Positions 45,240-54,164 of a stretch of 64,000 bases of DNA are shown piece by piece (the first letter of the stretch is position 1; every line of letters starts with the position of its first letter). Below the pieces are notes generated by a model. It ran no database searches and was not told the origin of the DNA. It saw only the letters and a program-made list of their open reading frames with translations. Source of the stretch: Erythrobacter fulvus (GTDB taxonomy: Bacteria > Pseudomonadota > Alphaproteobacteria > Sphingomonadales > Sphingomonadaceae). Location of the stretch: contig NZ_JAQQXQ010000010.1 of assembly GCF_028595285.1 (NCBI RefSeq), positions 1 to 64,000 on the forward strand, given 5' to 3'. A program made the position numbers and the translations under genes.

Positions 45240-46024
45240 ATGTCGAACTCCGTGATCAGCGGGACATGGTCGGACGGCTGTTCCCACGCCCGCACATCCT
45301 CAAGCACCCGGTGCGCGGTCGATTGTTTCGCCAGATCGGGCGAGGCCCACATGTGATCGAGCCGCCGACCCTTGTCGTTCTCCTGCCACTTCGGATTGCG
45401 ATAGCTCCACCAGGAGTAATAGCGTTGCGGATGCGGGATATGCTCGCGCCCCAGATCGATCCAGCCATGCGCATCGCGGAAACGGCCCAGCGTTTCGACC
45501 TCGATCGGCGTATGGCTGACGACCTTGAGCAGCTGCTTGTGGCTCCACACGTCGCTTTCCAGAGGGGCGATGTTGAAATCCCCGACAATTAGCGTGGGCG
45601 CATCAAGCTTGTCCGCCCACCCCGTCATGCGGCCGAGGAAGTCGAGCTTCTGGCCGAACTTGGGGTTCACCTCGCGATCGGGCACGTCGCCGCCTGCGGG
45701 GATGTAGACGTTTTCGACCATCACGCCCTTGTCCAGCACCTCGACCCCGATGTGGCGCGCCTCGCCATTGGCCTGCCAGTCGTGGCGGGTGACCTCGCGG
45801 ATCGGCACGCGGCTGACGGTGGCGACGCCGTGATAGCCTTTCTGCCCGCTCACCGCCTGATGGGTGTAGCCCAGCGCGGCGAGCGCCTCGGCCGGGAACA
45901 GGTGGCTCTCGCACTTGATTTCCTGCAGGCACAGGATGTCGGGTGCGGTTTCGGTGAGGAATTTCTCGATCAGCCCGACGCGCAGACGCGCGGAGTTGAT
46001 GTTCCAGGTGGCGACAGACAGCAT
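45236..46024 (-). CDS. xthA: Exodeoxyribonuclease III (AP endonuclease)
   Basis: 262 residues of the exonuclease III/APE1 family of DNA repair enzymes. Recognisable blocks are ATWNINSARLR, LCLQEIKCE (metal Glu), VENVYIPAGGD, VGDFNIAPLE (Asp/Asn) and SDHVPL (His). Acts at abasic sites and 3' blocked ends. It is upstream of ribA, with which its stop overlaps. Confidence 0.96.
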   Translation of the reverse strand: MLSVATWNINSARLRVGLIEKFLTETAPDILCLQEIKCESHLFPAEALAALGYTHQAVSGQKGYHGVATVSRVPIREVTRHDWQANGEARHIGVEVLDKGVMVENVYIPAGGDVPDREVNPKFGQKLDFLGRMTGWADKLDAPTLIVGDFNIAPLESDVWSHKQLLKVVSHTPIEVETLGRFRDAHGWIDLGREHIPHPQRYYSWWSYRNPKWQENDKGRRLDHMWASPDLAKQSTAHRVLEDVRAWEQPSDHVPLITEFDI

Positions 46025-46052
46025 CGGGTGGACTTAGGGGGAGAAGCCGCAG

Positions 46053-46117
46053 CCCTCAAGTAGCGAAGCGGTAGGGCGGCAAGAACGCCCTCAAGCAGCG
46101 AAGCGATAGGACGGCAA
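46053..46117 (+). repeat. Two tandem 30-bp repeats upstream of the phosphatase gene
   Basis: CCCTCAAGTAGCGAAGCGGT and the following AGGGCGGCAA (46053-46082) recur at 46088-46117 with three changes and a 5-base gap. The first copy's AGGGCG and the CGCCCT before the second copy can also pair as a hairpin. A related GTAGCGAAGCGG occurs near 43171. Confidence 0.6.
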
Positions 46118-46191
46118 AGACTCCTTTCCAGCTTTCGCTTTATTGTCGCATCGCGTCGCGATAGGCCGGGATCAGCCCTACGGAGACCCCA

Positions 46192-47616
46192 ATGACCCGC
46201 ACGCTTCTCACCGCCCTGCTGCTTGCCAGTACCGCTGCAAGTCCCGCACTTGCTCGCCACCATCAGGCCGAGGCACCGGCAGAGCCGCGCGCGAAGAACG
46301 TCATCCTGTTCATCGGTGACGGGATGGGCATTTCCACCATCACCGCCGCGCGGATTTACGAAGCGCAGAAACGCGGAGAGTCGGGCGAGGAGAACAGCCT
46401 CAGCTTCGAGCGTTTCCCCAATGTCGCGCTGGTCAAGACCTACAACACCAATGCCCAGGTGCCCGACAGCGCGGGCACGGCAACGGCGATGAACAGCGGG
46501 GTCAAGACCAGTATCGGCGTGATCGGGATCGGGCCGGAAGCGGAAAAAGGCGTGTGCAGCGATGCGCTGGCCCACCCGCTGCCGCTGATCGGCGAGGAGG
46601 CAAAACGCCGGGGGCTTGCGCTCGGGATCGTCACCACCACCCGCCTGACCCACGCCACGCCCGCAGCGGTCTATGCCCGCAGCGCCGACCGCGATTGGGA
46701 GGCCGACAGCAATATCCCCGATGATCAGCAGGGGCAGGGGTGCAAGGATATCGCGCTGCAATTGTCCGAGGCCGATTTCGATGTCGCGCTCGGCGGCGGA
46801 ACGGCGGCTTTCTATGGCCGCAACAAGGGCGGGCGCCGCGCCGAATCGGAAGCCGATCTGCCTGCGGCATGGGCGGCGCGCAGCGGCGGCATGGTGGTGA
46901 AGGACGCGGCAGGCCTCGCCGCTGCACCGATGGACCGGCCGGTGCTGGGCCTCTTCCACCCCAGCCACATGACATACATGGCAGAACGCCGGCCGGAGTC
47001 GCCCGAACCCACGCTGACCGACATGACCGCGCAGGCCATCGCGCGGGTTTCGGGCGATCCCGACGGCTTCTTCCTGATGGTCGAAGGCGGGCGGATCGAT
47101 CACGGCCACCATGCCGGGCAGGCGGGCTATGCGCTGGAAGAAGCGGTCGAATTCGCCCGTGCTGTGCAATGGGCGGTCGATCACACCGATCCGGCGGATA
47201 CGCTGATCCTCGTCACCGCCGATCACAGCCACGTCTTCACCATCGCGGGCTACCCCCGGCGCGGGAACGACATCCTCGGGCTGGTGGTGCCGCCCAAGGG
47301 CAGCGGCGAGGATGGCGGCGACGGCACCTCGCCTCTGCTGGCTGCGGACGGCAAGCCCTATACCACGCTCGGCTATGCCAACGGGCCTGGCGGGTTGCTG
47401 TCGAAGGATGACGGCGATCACGATCATGGTCGCCCGATGCCCGAAACCGGTATTTCCGCCCGCCAGCAATCGCTGGTGCCGCTGGGCAGCGAAACCCACG
47501 GGGGCGAGGATGTTGCCCTGTTCGCCACCGGCCCCGGCGCACAAGGCGCACGCGGCGTGATCGAACAGAACCGCATCTACTCCATCATGCGCAAGGCATT
47601 GGGCTGGCCGGAATAA
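46192..47616 (+). CDS. Alkaline phosphatase
   Basis: 474 residues with a signal peptide (about 1-22). Family blocks are NVILFIGDGMGISTITAARI (metal Asp), VPDSAGTATAMNSGVKT with the nucleophile Ser, EGGRIDHGHHAG (metal ligands) and ADHSHVF. A PhoA-family (PF00245) periplasmic phosphomonoesterase. CGGAG precedes the start. No clear Pho box was found in front of it. Confidence 0.94.
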   Translation: MTRTLLTALLLASTAASPALARHHQAEAPAEPRAKNVILFIGDGMGISTITAARIYEAQKRGESGEENSLSFERFPNVALVKTYNTNAQVPDSAGTATAMNSGVKTSIGVIGIGPEAEKGVCSDALAHPLPLIGEEAKRRGLALGIVTTTRLTHATPAAVYARSADRDWEADSNIPDDQQGQGCKDIALQLSEADFDVALGGGTAAFYGRNKGGRRAESEADLPAAWAARSGGMVVKDAAGLAAAPMDRPVLGLFHPSHMTYMAERRPESPEPTLTDMTAQAIARVSGDPDGFFLMVEGGRIDHGHHAGQAGYALEEAVEFARAVQWAVDHTDPADTLILVTADHSHVFTIAGYPRRGNDILGLVVPPKGSGEDGGDGTSPLLAADGKPYTTLGYANGPGGLLSKDDGDHDHGRPMPETGISARQQSLVPLGSETHGGEDVALFATGPGAQGARGVIEQNRIYSIMRKALGWPE

Positions 47617-47658
47617 AGCCGAAAGATTGCCAAGGCGCGCAGTAACGGCGGCGCAGCC

Positions 47659-47700
47659 GCCGCAAGCGCGACCGCGCGCCCGAGCTTATGCGAGGAATGC
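47659..47700 (+). repeat. Intergenic G+C-rich repeat, copy 3
   Basis: CCGCAAGCGCGACCG, CGCGCCCGAGC and GCGAGGAATGC in order, matching the copies near 20.1 and 41.2 kb. Confidence 0.5.
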
Positions 47701-47745
47701 CAAGCGGTCCGGATGGCCCTGTGCCTGAGGGCGAAAACAAAAACA

Positions 47746-47791
47746 CCCCACAAACAAAAACCCTCGACCCGGGGGCGGTGGGTCGAGGGTT
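47746..47791 (-). terminator. Strong intrinsic terminator on the minus strand
   Basis: AACCCTCGACCC and GGGTCGAGGGTT form a perfect 12-bp stem with a 9-base loop. Read on the minus strand it is followed by TTTTTGTTTG. It would end transcripts coming from lolA or from a small RNA starting in the gap. Confidence 0.88.
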
Positions 47792-47895
47792 CGTTGGAGC
47801 GTTCGTCACGCTTTGCAAGACAGGCCCTAGGGAAGGGTGGGCAACAGGGGGGAAACCGCCCTTCGACCTGCCTTGTTGAGAGTAATTAGCCGTGG
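47791..47895 (-). ncRNA. Candidate small RNA or lolA 3' UTR
   Basis: The stretch just before the terminator, read on the minus strand, has a TAATTA box (47883-47888), a CCCCCC run and matching G-rich segment, and CACCCTTCCC. Only position and terminator support it; the -35 region is weak. Confidence 0.3.
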
Positions 47896-47964
47896 CTGGC
47901 TTTCACGGACATGAACGGCGGCGAAATTTTGTCGCTTCCTTACAACAATTCACCGCCCAGCCGT

Positions 47965-48636
47965 TCACCCCGGGCGACGGGACGAACGCCGCGGATCGCG
48001 GAAAGTGAATGTGCTGTCCGCCACCGCCACGCCATAGCGCTGATTCGTCAGCTGCACCCGCGTACGGTGATTCTGTGCGTCGAGCGCGACCCAGTGGGTC
48101 AACTGCCAGCCGCCCGGAGCCGATGCGTTGCGCACGAAGATCAGATTGATCATCCCGAATTCGGGTTTCTTGGGATCGCGCACTTCAACGCTGATGACGT
48201 CCTTGTTGCCGGTCGGCACCAGCTTGCCATAGCGCTTCACGTCGCGTTCGGGATCGAACAGCGCGCCCAGCGGCGAATTCTTGATCGGCCAACGTTCGAC
48301 CTGGCTTACCTCGTAATCGACGACGTAGAGTGACTTACCGTTGGAGATGACGAGGAAATCCGAATCCTTGCCATAATCGAAGCGGATCTTGCCCGGCCGC
48401 TTCAGCGTCATCACGCCGGACATGACATTGCCCTGCCGGTCGGTCTGGGTGAAATCGGCGCGCATGGTGGAAATCGAACGCAGAGCGCCCACCACGGCAT
48501 CGATCTCGCCGCCGGACTGTGCGGCGAGCGGCGCGGGAGCGATCGGGGAAGGGAGCGCGGGCACCAGGCCAAGCGCAAGCGTGCCGGCGCCGAGGCCGAT
48601 CAGCAGGGTGCGGGCGAAAAGTGGTGAGTTCGTCAT
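47965..48636 (-). CDS. lolA: Outer-membrane lipoprotein carrier LolA family protein
   Basis: 223 residues with a signal peptide (about 1-39, long hydrophobic stretch ending PLAAQ). The pattern MRADFTQTDRQGNVMSGVM, GKIRFDYGKDS and LVISNGKSLYVVDYE is the LolA half-barrel, a periplasmic chaperone moving lipoproteins to the outer membrane. The Arg/Ser-rich tail (RRSSRRPG) is unusual. Confidence 0.9.
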   Translation of the reverse strand: MTNSPLFARTLLIGLGAGTLALGLVPALPSPIAPAPLAAQSGGEIDAVVGALRSISTMRADFTQTDRQGNVMSGVMTLKRPGKIRFDYGKDSDFLVISNGKSLYVVDYEVSQVERWPIKNSPLGALFDPERDVKRYGKLVPTGNKDVISVEVRDPKKPEFGMINLIFVRNASAPGGWQLTHWVALDAQNHRTRVQLTNQRYGVAVADSTFTFRDPRRSSRRPG

Positions 48637-48716
48637 ACCTCGGCGGTTAAGGCCGCGGGATTGAACTGTCGATGAATTATCGCGCCCGCCGCCCTGCGGA
48701 AGGCGCGCACCAGATC

Positions 48717-48884
48717 TTACTTGATCTTGGCTTCCTTGAACTCGACGTGCTTGCGCGCGACGGGATCATACTTGCGGAAGCTCATCTTCTCGGTGATGTT
48801 GCGCGGGTTCTTCTTGGTCACGTAGAAGAAGCCGGTGCCTTCGCTCGAGACGAGGCGGATCTTGACGGTGGTGGGCTTCGCCAT
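48717..48884 (-). CDS. rpmG: 50S ribosomal protein L33
   Basis: 55 residues, beginning [20 protein letters not shown] and containing YVTKKNPRN and [16 protein letters not shown]. This is the cysteine-free L33 form common in proteobacteria. It lies alone between lolA and arfB on the same strand. Confidence 0.97.
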   Translation of the reverse strand: MAKPTTVKIRLVSSEGTGFFYVTKKNPRNITEKMSFRKYDPVARKHVEFKEAKIK

Positions 48885-49034
48885 GGCGGTATCCTGTCAA
48901 ACGATTGGCCCACAAAACGGATCGAAGCGGGCGTCAAAAAAGCAAACGCGGCGCGCCCGGAAGGCCCGGCACACCGCACACGGGCGGGCCATTGGGCGAT
49001 TCACGGGGAAAAGTCAAGGCGGCTCGCGGGGGCG

Positions 49035-49463
49035 TTACCAGTCTCCGGCGCGCGGCTTGCCGCGATTGGCCTTCACCGCGCCGCGCGCTTTCTTGACCTT
49101 CAATCGCTCCGTCTTGCCGACGCGGTTGACCCGCGTTTTCGCGCGCCTCTTCGGTTCGGTCTGGGCTTCCTCCAGCAGGGCGGCGAGTTTCGCGCGGGCG
49201 TCCTGGCGGTTGGCCTCCTGCGTGCGGTGCGCCTTTGAGGTGACGATCAGATCGCCATTGCCCGCCAGCTTCGATCCGGCCAGCGACCGCAGCCGCGCGA
49301 ATACCGGCGGCGGCAGGCGCAGCGCGTAGATATTGACGCGCAGCTCGACTTCGGTGGCGACCTTGTTGGCGTTCTGCCCGCCCGGCCCCGATCCGGCGAG
49401 GAAGCTCTCGCTCGCCAGTCGCAGGGCGCGCGACGTCAGCGGTTCGGGCGCGTCGTCATCCAT
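49035..49463 (-). CDS. arfB: Alternative ribosome-rescue factor (peptidyl-tRNA hydrolase)
   Basis: 142 residues. SGPGGQNANK (about 25-34) carries the GGQ motif that hydrolyses peptidyl-tRNA on stalled ribosomes. The Lys/Arg-rich C-terminal tail (from about 105) is the part of ArfB that enters the empty mRNA channel. The ATG at 49463 overlaps the end of the pseudouridine synthase gene by eight bases, so it is the last gene of a pabBC-rluA-arfB operon. Confidence 0.95.
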   Translation of the reverse strand: MDDDAPEPLTSRALRLASESFLAGSGPGGQNANKVATEVELRVNIYALRLPPPVFARLRSLAGSKLAGNGDLIVTSKAHRTQEANRQDARAKLAALLEEAQTEPKRRAKTRVNRVGKTERLKVKKARGAVKANRGKPRAGDW

Positions 49464-50115
49464 CTTGCGCCCCCAGCGCGCGGAAATCGGCAGGCAGGGG
49501 CGCGCGGGCTTCGATCGGAGTCTTGCCGGGGCGGGTCACAGTCAGGCTTTCGGCATGGAGCATCGTCCGCGAAGCCCCCGGCGCCGCACCCGCGCCATAG
49601 ACCGGATCGCCCAGCAGGGGTGCGCCAAGGCCTTTCAGGGCATGGACGCGCAGCTGGTGCGTGCGGCCGGTTTCGGGGCGGAAACGGATCAGGCTGTTGG
49701 GCCCCAACTCCCCGACCAGCTCCCAATGCGATACGGCAGGCTTGCCCTTCTTCGCCGGGATCATCCGCCAGCCCTTCTCTGCCGAGCTGATCTTCGACAG
49801 CGCGAGTTCAATCGTGCCCTCGGTTCCCGGCGGATGTCCGGCGAGAATGGCAAGATAGGTCTTGCCTACCAGCCGATCCTCGAACGCGCGGTTGAAGCGG
49901 GCGAGCGCTTTGGGATTGCGGGCCAGCAGCAGGCAGCCCGAGGTGTCGGTATCCAGCCGGTGCACCGCCACCGGGCGACGCTGGAAGCCGAGCTTCAGCG
50001 CGTCGAGATGATCGTCAAGGCACGGCCCGCCCTTGCGCGGGCGATCGACCGGGAGCCCGGCGGGCTTGTCGATCACCAGCGCTTCTCCGTCTTCGTAAAG
50101 GATGTTCAGGTTCAT
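49456..50115 (-). CDS. RluA family pseudouridine synthase
   Basis: 219 residues, RluA type without an S4 domain. The catalytic Asp is in VHRLDTDTSGCLLLARN, and KTYLAILAG and GRTHQLRVH are the other signature blocks. It modifies uridine in tRNA or rRNA; the site is not predictable. Its ATG overlaps the pabBC stop (ATGA) and its end overlaps arfB. Confidence 0.94.
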   Translation of the reverse strand: MNLNILYEDGEALVIDKPAGLPVDRPRKGGPCLDDHLDALKLGFQRRPVAVHRLDTDTSGCLLLARNPKALARFNRAFEDRLVGKTYLAILAGHPPGTEGTIELALSKISSAEKGWRMIPAKKGKPAVSHWELVGELGPNSLIRFRPETGRTHQLRVHALKGLGAPLLGDPVYGAGAAPGASRTMLHAESLTVTRPGKTPIEARAPLPADFRALGAQDG

Positions 50116-51926
50116 ATCAGTTCCGCCCGCATCAGCCCGCGCAGGGCATTGCCGAGCCAGAAGCCGTTTTCGAGATCGTGCAATGTCAGTTCCGATTCGC
50201 GGGCCTTGCCTTCGGCCAGCAGTTGTTCGCGCAGCACCCCGGGCAGCAGGCCGAGGCTGGCGGGCGGGGTGAGGAGCACGCCGTCCGGCCCTTCGACGAA
50301 GACGCTGGTAAAGCTGCCTTCGGTCACCAGCCCGTCAGCGCGCACCAGCACCGCCTCGTTCGCGCCGAAGCTGCGTGCTGCCTCGAGCGCATCCTCGTAG
50401 AAACCGCGATCGGTGGTCTTGTGCATCAGCCGCCAGTCCGACGGATCGATCGGGTTGGGCAGCGCGACCGCCTTCACCGGGTCTGGCAGCGGCGCAGGCA
50501 GCGGCGCGGTTTCGAGCGCGCTCGCCCCGCTACGGGCGACCAGCAGGCGCACCTTGGCGGGGGTATCGAGTTCGAAGCACAGCGCCTGAATTTGGTTGCG
50601 CAGCGCGTGGCGATCGAAGGCGAAGCCCAATTCCGCCGCGCTCGCTTTCATCCGCGCCAGATGCAGTTCGAGCAGCGCGATGCCGCTGTCCGGTTCGAAC
50701 CGCATGGTCTCGATCAGATCGCATTGCGGCGCCGTCAGCCCAGGCGCCGCGCGGCGCAGGAAGCCCGCCTTCACCTCGCATTCGCGCCGTTCGGCCATGG
50801 CCTCGCTGTCGGCGACGATGGCCGATCCGATGCCCAGCACCGCCGAACCCTGCCCGTTTTCGATCGGGGTCAGGCGCAGGGTGCGGATCGCGACGTTGAA
50901 GGCGGCGTTGCCGTCTGCATCGATTCGCCCGATCGCCCCGCAGTATGGCCCGCGTGCATCGCGCTCGATCTCGCCCAGCAGTTCCATCGCGCGGATCTTG
51001 GGCGCGCCGGTGATCGATCCGCAGGGGAACAATGCCCGCACCAGATCCATCGCCCCCTTGCCGGGCGCGAGGCGGGCGCGCACGGTCGACACCATCTGGT
51101 GCACCGTCGGGTAGGATTCGACCGCGAAGGGCGCATCGACATGGACGCTGCCCGCTTCGGCCACGCGCGACAGATCGTTGCGCATCAGATCGACGATCAT
51201 CAGGTTTTCGGCGCGGTCCTTGACCGAGGAGGCGAGGTCGTCCGCCATCGCCCTGTCGGCTTCGGGCTCGGCCATGCGGGGGCGGGTGCCCTTCATCGGT
51301 TTGACCTTGGCCTCGTTGCCATTCAGCGCGACAAACAGTTCGGGCGAGAAGCTTGCCAGCCAGTGCGATCCGTCGAAGATCAGCCCGCCATAGCCCGCGC
51401 GGCTGCCGTCGCGCAGTGCCGCATAAAGCCCCACCGGATCGCCGCGCCAGGAACCGGCCAGCGGGTAGGTGAGGTTGGCCTGATAGATGTCGCCCGCGTG
51501 GATCGCCTCGCGCAGCGCCTCGAACGCCTCGACATAGCCGCCGGGCGAAAGCTGGGGGTCCATCGGCCCGAGGGTGCCGGTGCCTTCGGAGCGGTCAGCC
51601 AGCCAGCCGGGGACATCGGCGGCCGCAATGCGGCGGGGCGCATCGAACAGACCGAGCCACACCAGCGGGCCGGCTGCGCCCGAACGCGCTGCGGCAAGCG
51701 GAGCGAGCCGCGGTTCGAGCGCCAGACCCGCTTCGTAGGCGATGTATCCCGCCAGCGATCCGCCGTCCGCCGCCCGCGCGGTTTCGGCCTCGGCCAGCAC
51801 CCGTTCAACCTGATCGGGACGGGTGGCCACGAACAGCGCCCGCGGCGCTTCATAGAGCAGCGCATCGGCCGCCCCGTCGCCGGCGCGGGCATCGTCGAGC
51901 AGCACGAATGGCAGCGGTTGACCCAT
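50112..51926 (-). CDS. pabB: Aminodeoxychorismate synthase component I fused to a 4-amino-4-deoxychorismate lyase-like domain
   Basis: 604 residues from ATG 51926. The N-terminal 400 residues are PabB (KPMKGTRPR, LMIVDLMRNDLSRV, FPCGSITGAPKIRAMELLGE). The C-terminal 200 are a class IV aminotransferase fold with the PLP Lys in LMHKTTDRGF and NEAVLVRADGLVTEGSF, as in PabC. The fusion would carry chorismate through to p-aminobenzoate for folate, with a glutaminase partner encoded elsewhere. The first gene of an operon with rluA and arfB. Confidence 0.93.
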   Translation of the reverse strand: MGQPLPFVLLDDARAGDGAADALLYEAPRALFVATRPDQVERVLAEAETARAADGGSLAGYIAYEAGLALEPRLAPLAAARSGAAGPLVWLGLFDAPRRIAAADVPGWLADRSEGTGTLGPMDPQLSPGGYVEAFEALREAIHAGDIYQANLTYPLAGSWRGDPVGLYAALRDGSRAGYGGLIFDGSHWLASFSPELFVALNGNEAKVKPMKGTRPRMAEPEADRAMADDLASSVKDRAENLMIVDLMRNDLSRVAEAGSVHVDAPFAVESYPTVHQMVSTVRARLAPGKGAMDLVRALFPCGSITGAPKIRAMELLGEIERDARGPYCGAIGRIDADGNAAFNVAIRTLRLTPIENGQGSAVLGIGSAIVADSEAMAERRECEVKAGFLRRAAPGLTAPQCDLIETMRFEPDSGIALLELHLARMKASAAELGFAFDRHALRNQIQALCFELDTPAKVRLLVARSGASALETAPLPAPLPDPVKAVALPNPIDPSDWRLMHKTTDRGFYEDALEAARSFGANEAVLVRADGLVTEGSFTSVFVEGPDGVLLTPPASLGLLPGVLREQLLAEGKARESELTLHDLENGFWLGNALRGLMRAELI

Positions 51927-52024
51927 GGCATAAGCCTTGGCTGAAACCTGCGCCTCTGTCGAGAACTTGACCACCGCGTCCGCCCCCTGCACATCAGGAT
52001 CAGGCGCAGACAAGGGGACGCGGA

Positions 52025-53611
52025 ATGACGGAAGTGGCGGGCGAAATCTATCTGGGTCTCGGCGCGGACGGTTCGCGCCAGACGCTGCTGCTGGGGCGTT
52101 CGAACCGCCACGGGCTGATTGCCGGGGCGACCGGCACCGGCAAGACGGTGACCCTGCAAGGCATCGCCGAAAGCTTCTCTGCCGCCGGGGTGCCGGTGTT
52201 CGTTGCCGATGTGAAGGGCGATCTGTCGGGTATTGCCATGCCGGGTTCGCCCACCTTCAAGCACGCCGACAAGCTGGAAGGCCGCGCGAAGGAACTGGGC
52301 ATCACCGACTATGCCTATTCCGACAATCCTGTGATCTTCTGGGATCTTTACGGCGAACAGGGGCATCCGATCCGCACCACCGTATCGGAAATGGGCCCGC
52401 TGCTGCTGTCGCGCCTGCTCGATCTGAACGAAACGCAGGAAGGCGTGCTGCAGATCGTCTTCCGCTATGCCGACGAGAACGGCTTGCTGCTGTTCGATTT
52501 CGGAGACCTTTCCGCGCTGCTGCAATGGGCCAATGCCAATGCGGCCGAGCTTTCGGGCAAATACGGCAATGTGTCGAAGGCCTCGGTCGGCGCGATCCAG
52601 CGGCAATTGCTGTCGTTCGAAGCGCAGGGGGCGGACAACTTCTTCGGTGAGCCGGCGCTGGAGATCGACGATTTCCTGAAGGTGGACGAACAGGGGCGCG
52701 GCTATGTGAATGTTCTTGCCGCGGACAAGCTGATGCGCAGCCCCAAGCTTTACGCAACCTTCCTGCTGTGGCTGCTCGCCGAACTGTTCGAATCGCTGCC
52801 CGAAGTGGGCGATCCGGAAAAGCCCAAGCTGGTGTTCTTCTTCGACGAGGCGCACCTGTTGTTCGACGATGCGCCTAAGGCGTTGCAGGACACGATCGAG
52901 CAGGTCGTGCGCCTGATCCGTTCAAAGGGGGTGGGGGTGTTCTTCGTCACCCAGAACCCGATCGACATTCCCGAGGAAGTCGCGGGCCAGCTCGGCAACC
53001 GTGTCCAGCACGCGCTGCGCGCCTTTACCCCGCGTGACCAACGGGCGATCAAGGCGGCGGCCGAGACCTTCCGCATCAATCCGAAGCTCGATGTCGAGGC
53101 TGCGATCACCGAGCTGAAGGTGGGCGAAGCGCTGGTCTCGACGCTTGACGATGACGGCGCCCCGACGGTGGTGGAACGCACGCTGATCAAGCCGCCGCGT
53201 TCGCGGCTGGGGCCGGTGACGCCGAAGGAACGCGCGATCATCCAGTCGATCAGTCCGGTCGACGGCAAGTACGATACCCGCGTTGACCGCGAGAGTGCCG
53301 AGGAAGTCCTCGCCGCGAAGGCTGCCGATGCCGCCGCCACCGCCGAAGAAGTCGCCGAGGTTGGCGAGGAGGAAGTCGGCAAGCGGCCCCGCAAGAGCAC
53401 CAGCCTGTGGGAGAAGGCGATTTCGCGCGGGGTCCAGGTGGCTGTAGGCGGCGCCGCAGGGATGGCCGCGTCAAAGGTGCTGGGCAAGAAAAGCCGCGCC
53501 AATCCGGTTGCCTCGGGGGTCACGTCCGCCGCCGGTTCGATCGCGACCGATCTGGCCGGGCCGGTTGTCGGCCGTTTCGTGCGCAACCTTGTCGGCGGGC
53601 TGATGCGCTGA
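52025..53611 (+). CDS. HerA-like (DUF853) ATPase
   Basis: 528 residues. Walker A is [12 protein letters not shown] (about 38-49) and Walker [11 protein letters not shown] (about 274-283). The sequence follows the bacterial HerA-helicase-like DUF853 family, distantly related to FtsK and HerA. The C-terminal 100 residues are Ala/Glu-rich, then a Gly/Ala-rich tail ([19 protein letters not shown]). The cell role is not established. It is divergent from pabBC and directly followed by a parS-like site. Confidence 0.88.
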   Translation: MTEVAGEIYLGLGADGSRQTLLLGRSNRHGLIAGATGTGKTVTLQGIAESFSAAGVPVFVADVKGDLSGIAMPGSPTFKHADKLEGRAKELGITDYAYSDNPVIFWDLYGEQGHPIRTTVSEMGPLLLSRLLDLNETQEGVLQIVFRYADENGLLLFDFGDLSALLQWANANAAELSGKYGNVSKASVGAIQRQLLSFEAQGADNFFGEPALEIDDFLKVDEQGRGYVNVLAADKLMRSPKLYATFLLWLLAELFESLPEVGDPEKPKLVFFFDEAHLLFDDAPKALQDTIEQVVRLIRSKGVGVFFVTQNPIDIPEEVAGQLGNRVQHALRAFTPRDQRAIKAAAETFRINPKLDVEAAITELKVGEALVSTLDDDGAPTVVERTLIKPPRSRLGPVTPKERAIIQSISPVDGKYDTRVDRESAEEVLAAKAADAAATAEEVAEVGEEEVGKRPRKSTSLWEKAISRGVQVAVGGAAGMAASKVLGKKSRANPVASGVTSAAGSIATDLAGPVVGRFVRNLVGGLMR

Positions 53612-53631
53612 CCCCCTGCCCCCTTTCCCGG

Positions 53632-53659
53632 CGGCGATGTTCCACGTGAAACATCGCCG
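53632..53659. other. parS-like chromosome partition site
   Basis: TGTTCCACGTGAAACA (53638-53653) fits the ParB-binding consensus TGTTNCACGTGAAACA at every position. The symmetry extends to 28 bp (53632-53659) with one mismatched pair. It is intergenic, just after the HerA-like gene. parA and parB are not in the window. Confidence 0.8.
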
Positions 53660-53731
53660 AAAACCGGGCTCGCGGGGGTCTAAACGGGCGAAAACGAGGC
53701 CTAAACCGGCGAAAATTGCCCGAGATTCGCG

Positions 53732-54115
53732 CTATTGCGGGGCTGCGACCATGCAAAAGGCGTTGAGCTTGTTGCCGTCCGGATCGCGGAAATAACCGGC
53801 GTAGAACCCGTCATCCCCGCGCGGGCCGGGTGCGCCTTCATCGCTGCCGCCGTGGGCCATGGCGATATCATAGAGGGCGTGGACATCCTCGGGCGTTTTC
53901 ACTTCGAGCGCGACCATTACCCCGTTCCCGACTGTGGCAGGCTGGCCGTCGAACGGCACTGTTGCCGCGATCCCGGGCGCGCCGCCCCATTGCCCCCAGG
54001 CGATGAAGGTTTCGAAATCCATCATCCGCCCGACGCCGAAATGCGCGGCAATCGCATCATAGAACGCCGCCGCGCGCGGCAGATCATTGGTGCCAAGAGT
54101 GACGTAACCGATCAT
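53732..54115 (-). CDS. VOC (glyoxalase/bleomycin-resistance fold) protein
   Basis: 127 residues from ATG 54115 (an ATG at 54133 is also in frame). It has the paired beta-alpha-beta VOC layout: GYVTLGTNDLPRAAAFYDAI at the start and GYFRDPDGNKLNAF with a metal-ligand-type region at the end. Could be a lyase, dioxygenase or resistance protein; no substrate can be given. A LexA-type box lies 50 bases upstream. Confidence 0.87.
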   Translation of the reverse strand: MIGYVTLGTNDLPRAAAFYDAIAAHFGVGRMMDFETFIAWGQWGGAPGIAATVPFDGQPATVGNGVMVALEVKTPEDVHALYDIAMAHGGSDEGAPGPRGDDGFYAGYFRDPDGNKLNAFCMVAAPQ

Positions 54116-54164
54116 CGAAAGTTCTCCCGTCACGCGCGCCGCCCGATGCGACTCGCCGAGGTGA

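Larger units (their letters stand above)
47617..47964. other. Intergenic region with repeat, terminator and possible small RNA
   Basis: About 350 bases between the phosphatase gene and the convergent lolA. It holds repeat copy 3, a strong minus-strand terminator and, upstream of it, C-rich and G-rich runs that could fold. No protein gene is supported. Confidence 0.55.

Noticed and set aside
46053..46117. CRISPR-like array
   Set aside because: Only two repeat units with a 5-base gap and no cas genes.
46140..46165. Pho box before the alkaline phosphatase gene
   Set aside because: The two GTCGC repeats are 10 bases apart and lack the TGTCA core.
47789..47804. LexA box candidate GTTC-GTTGGAGC-GTTC
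   Set aside because: The spacer is eight bases, not seven, and the site is next to a terminator.
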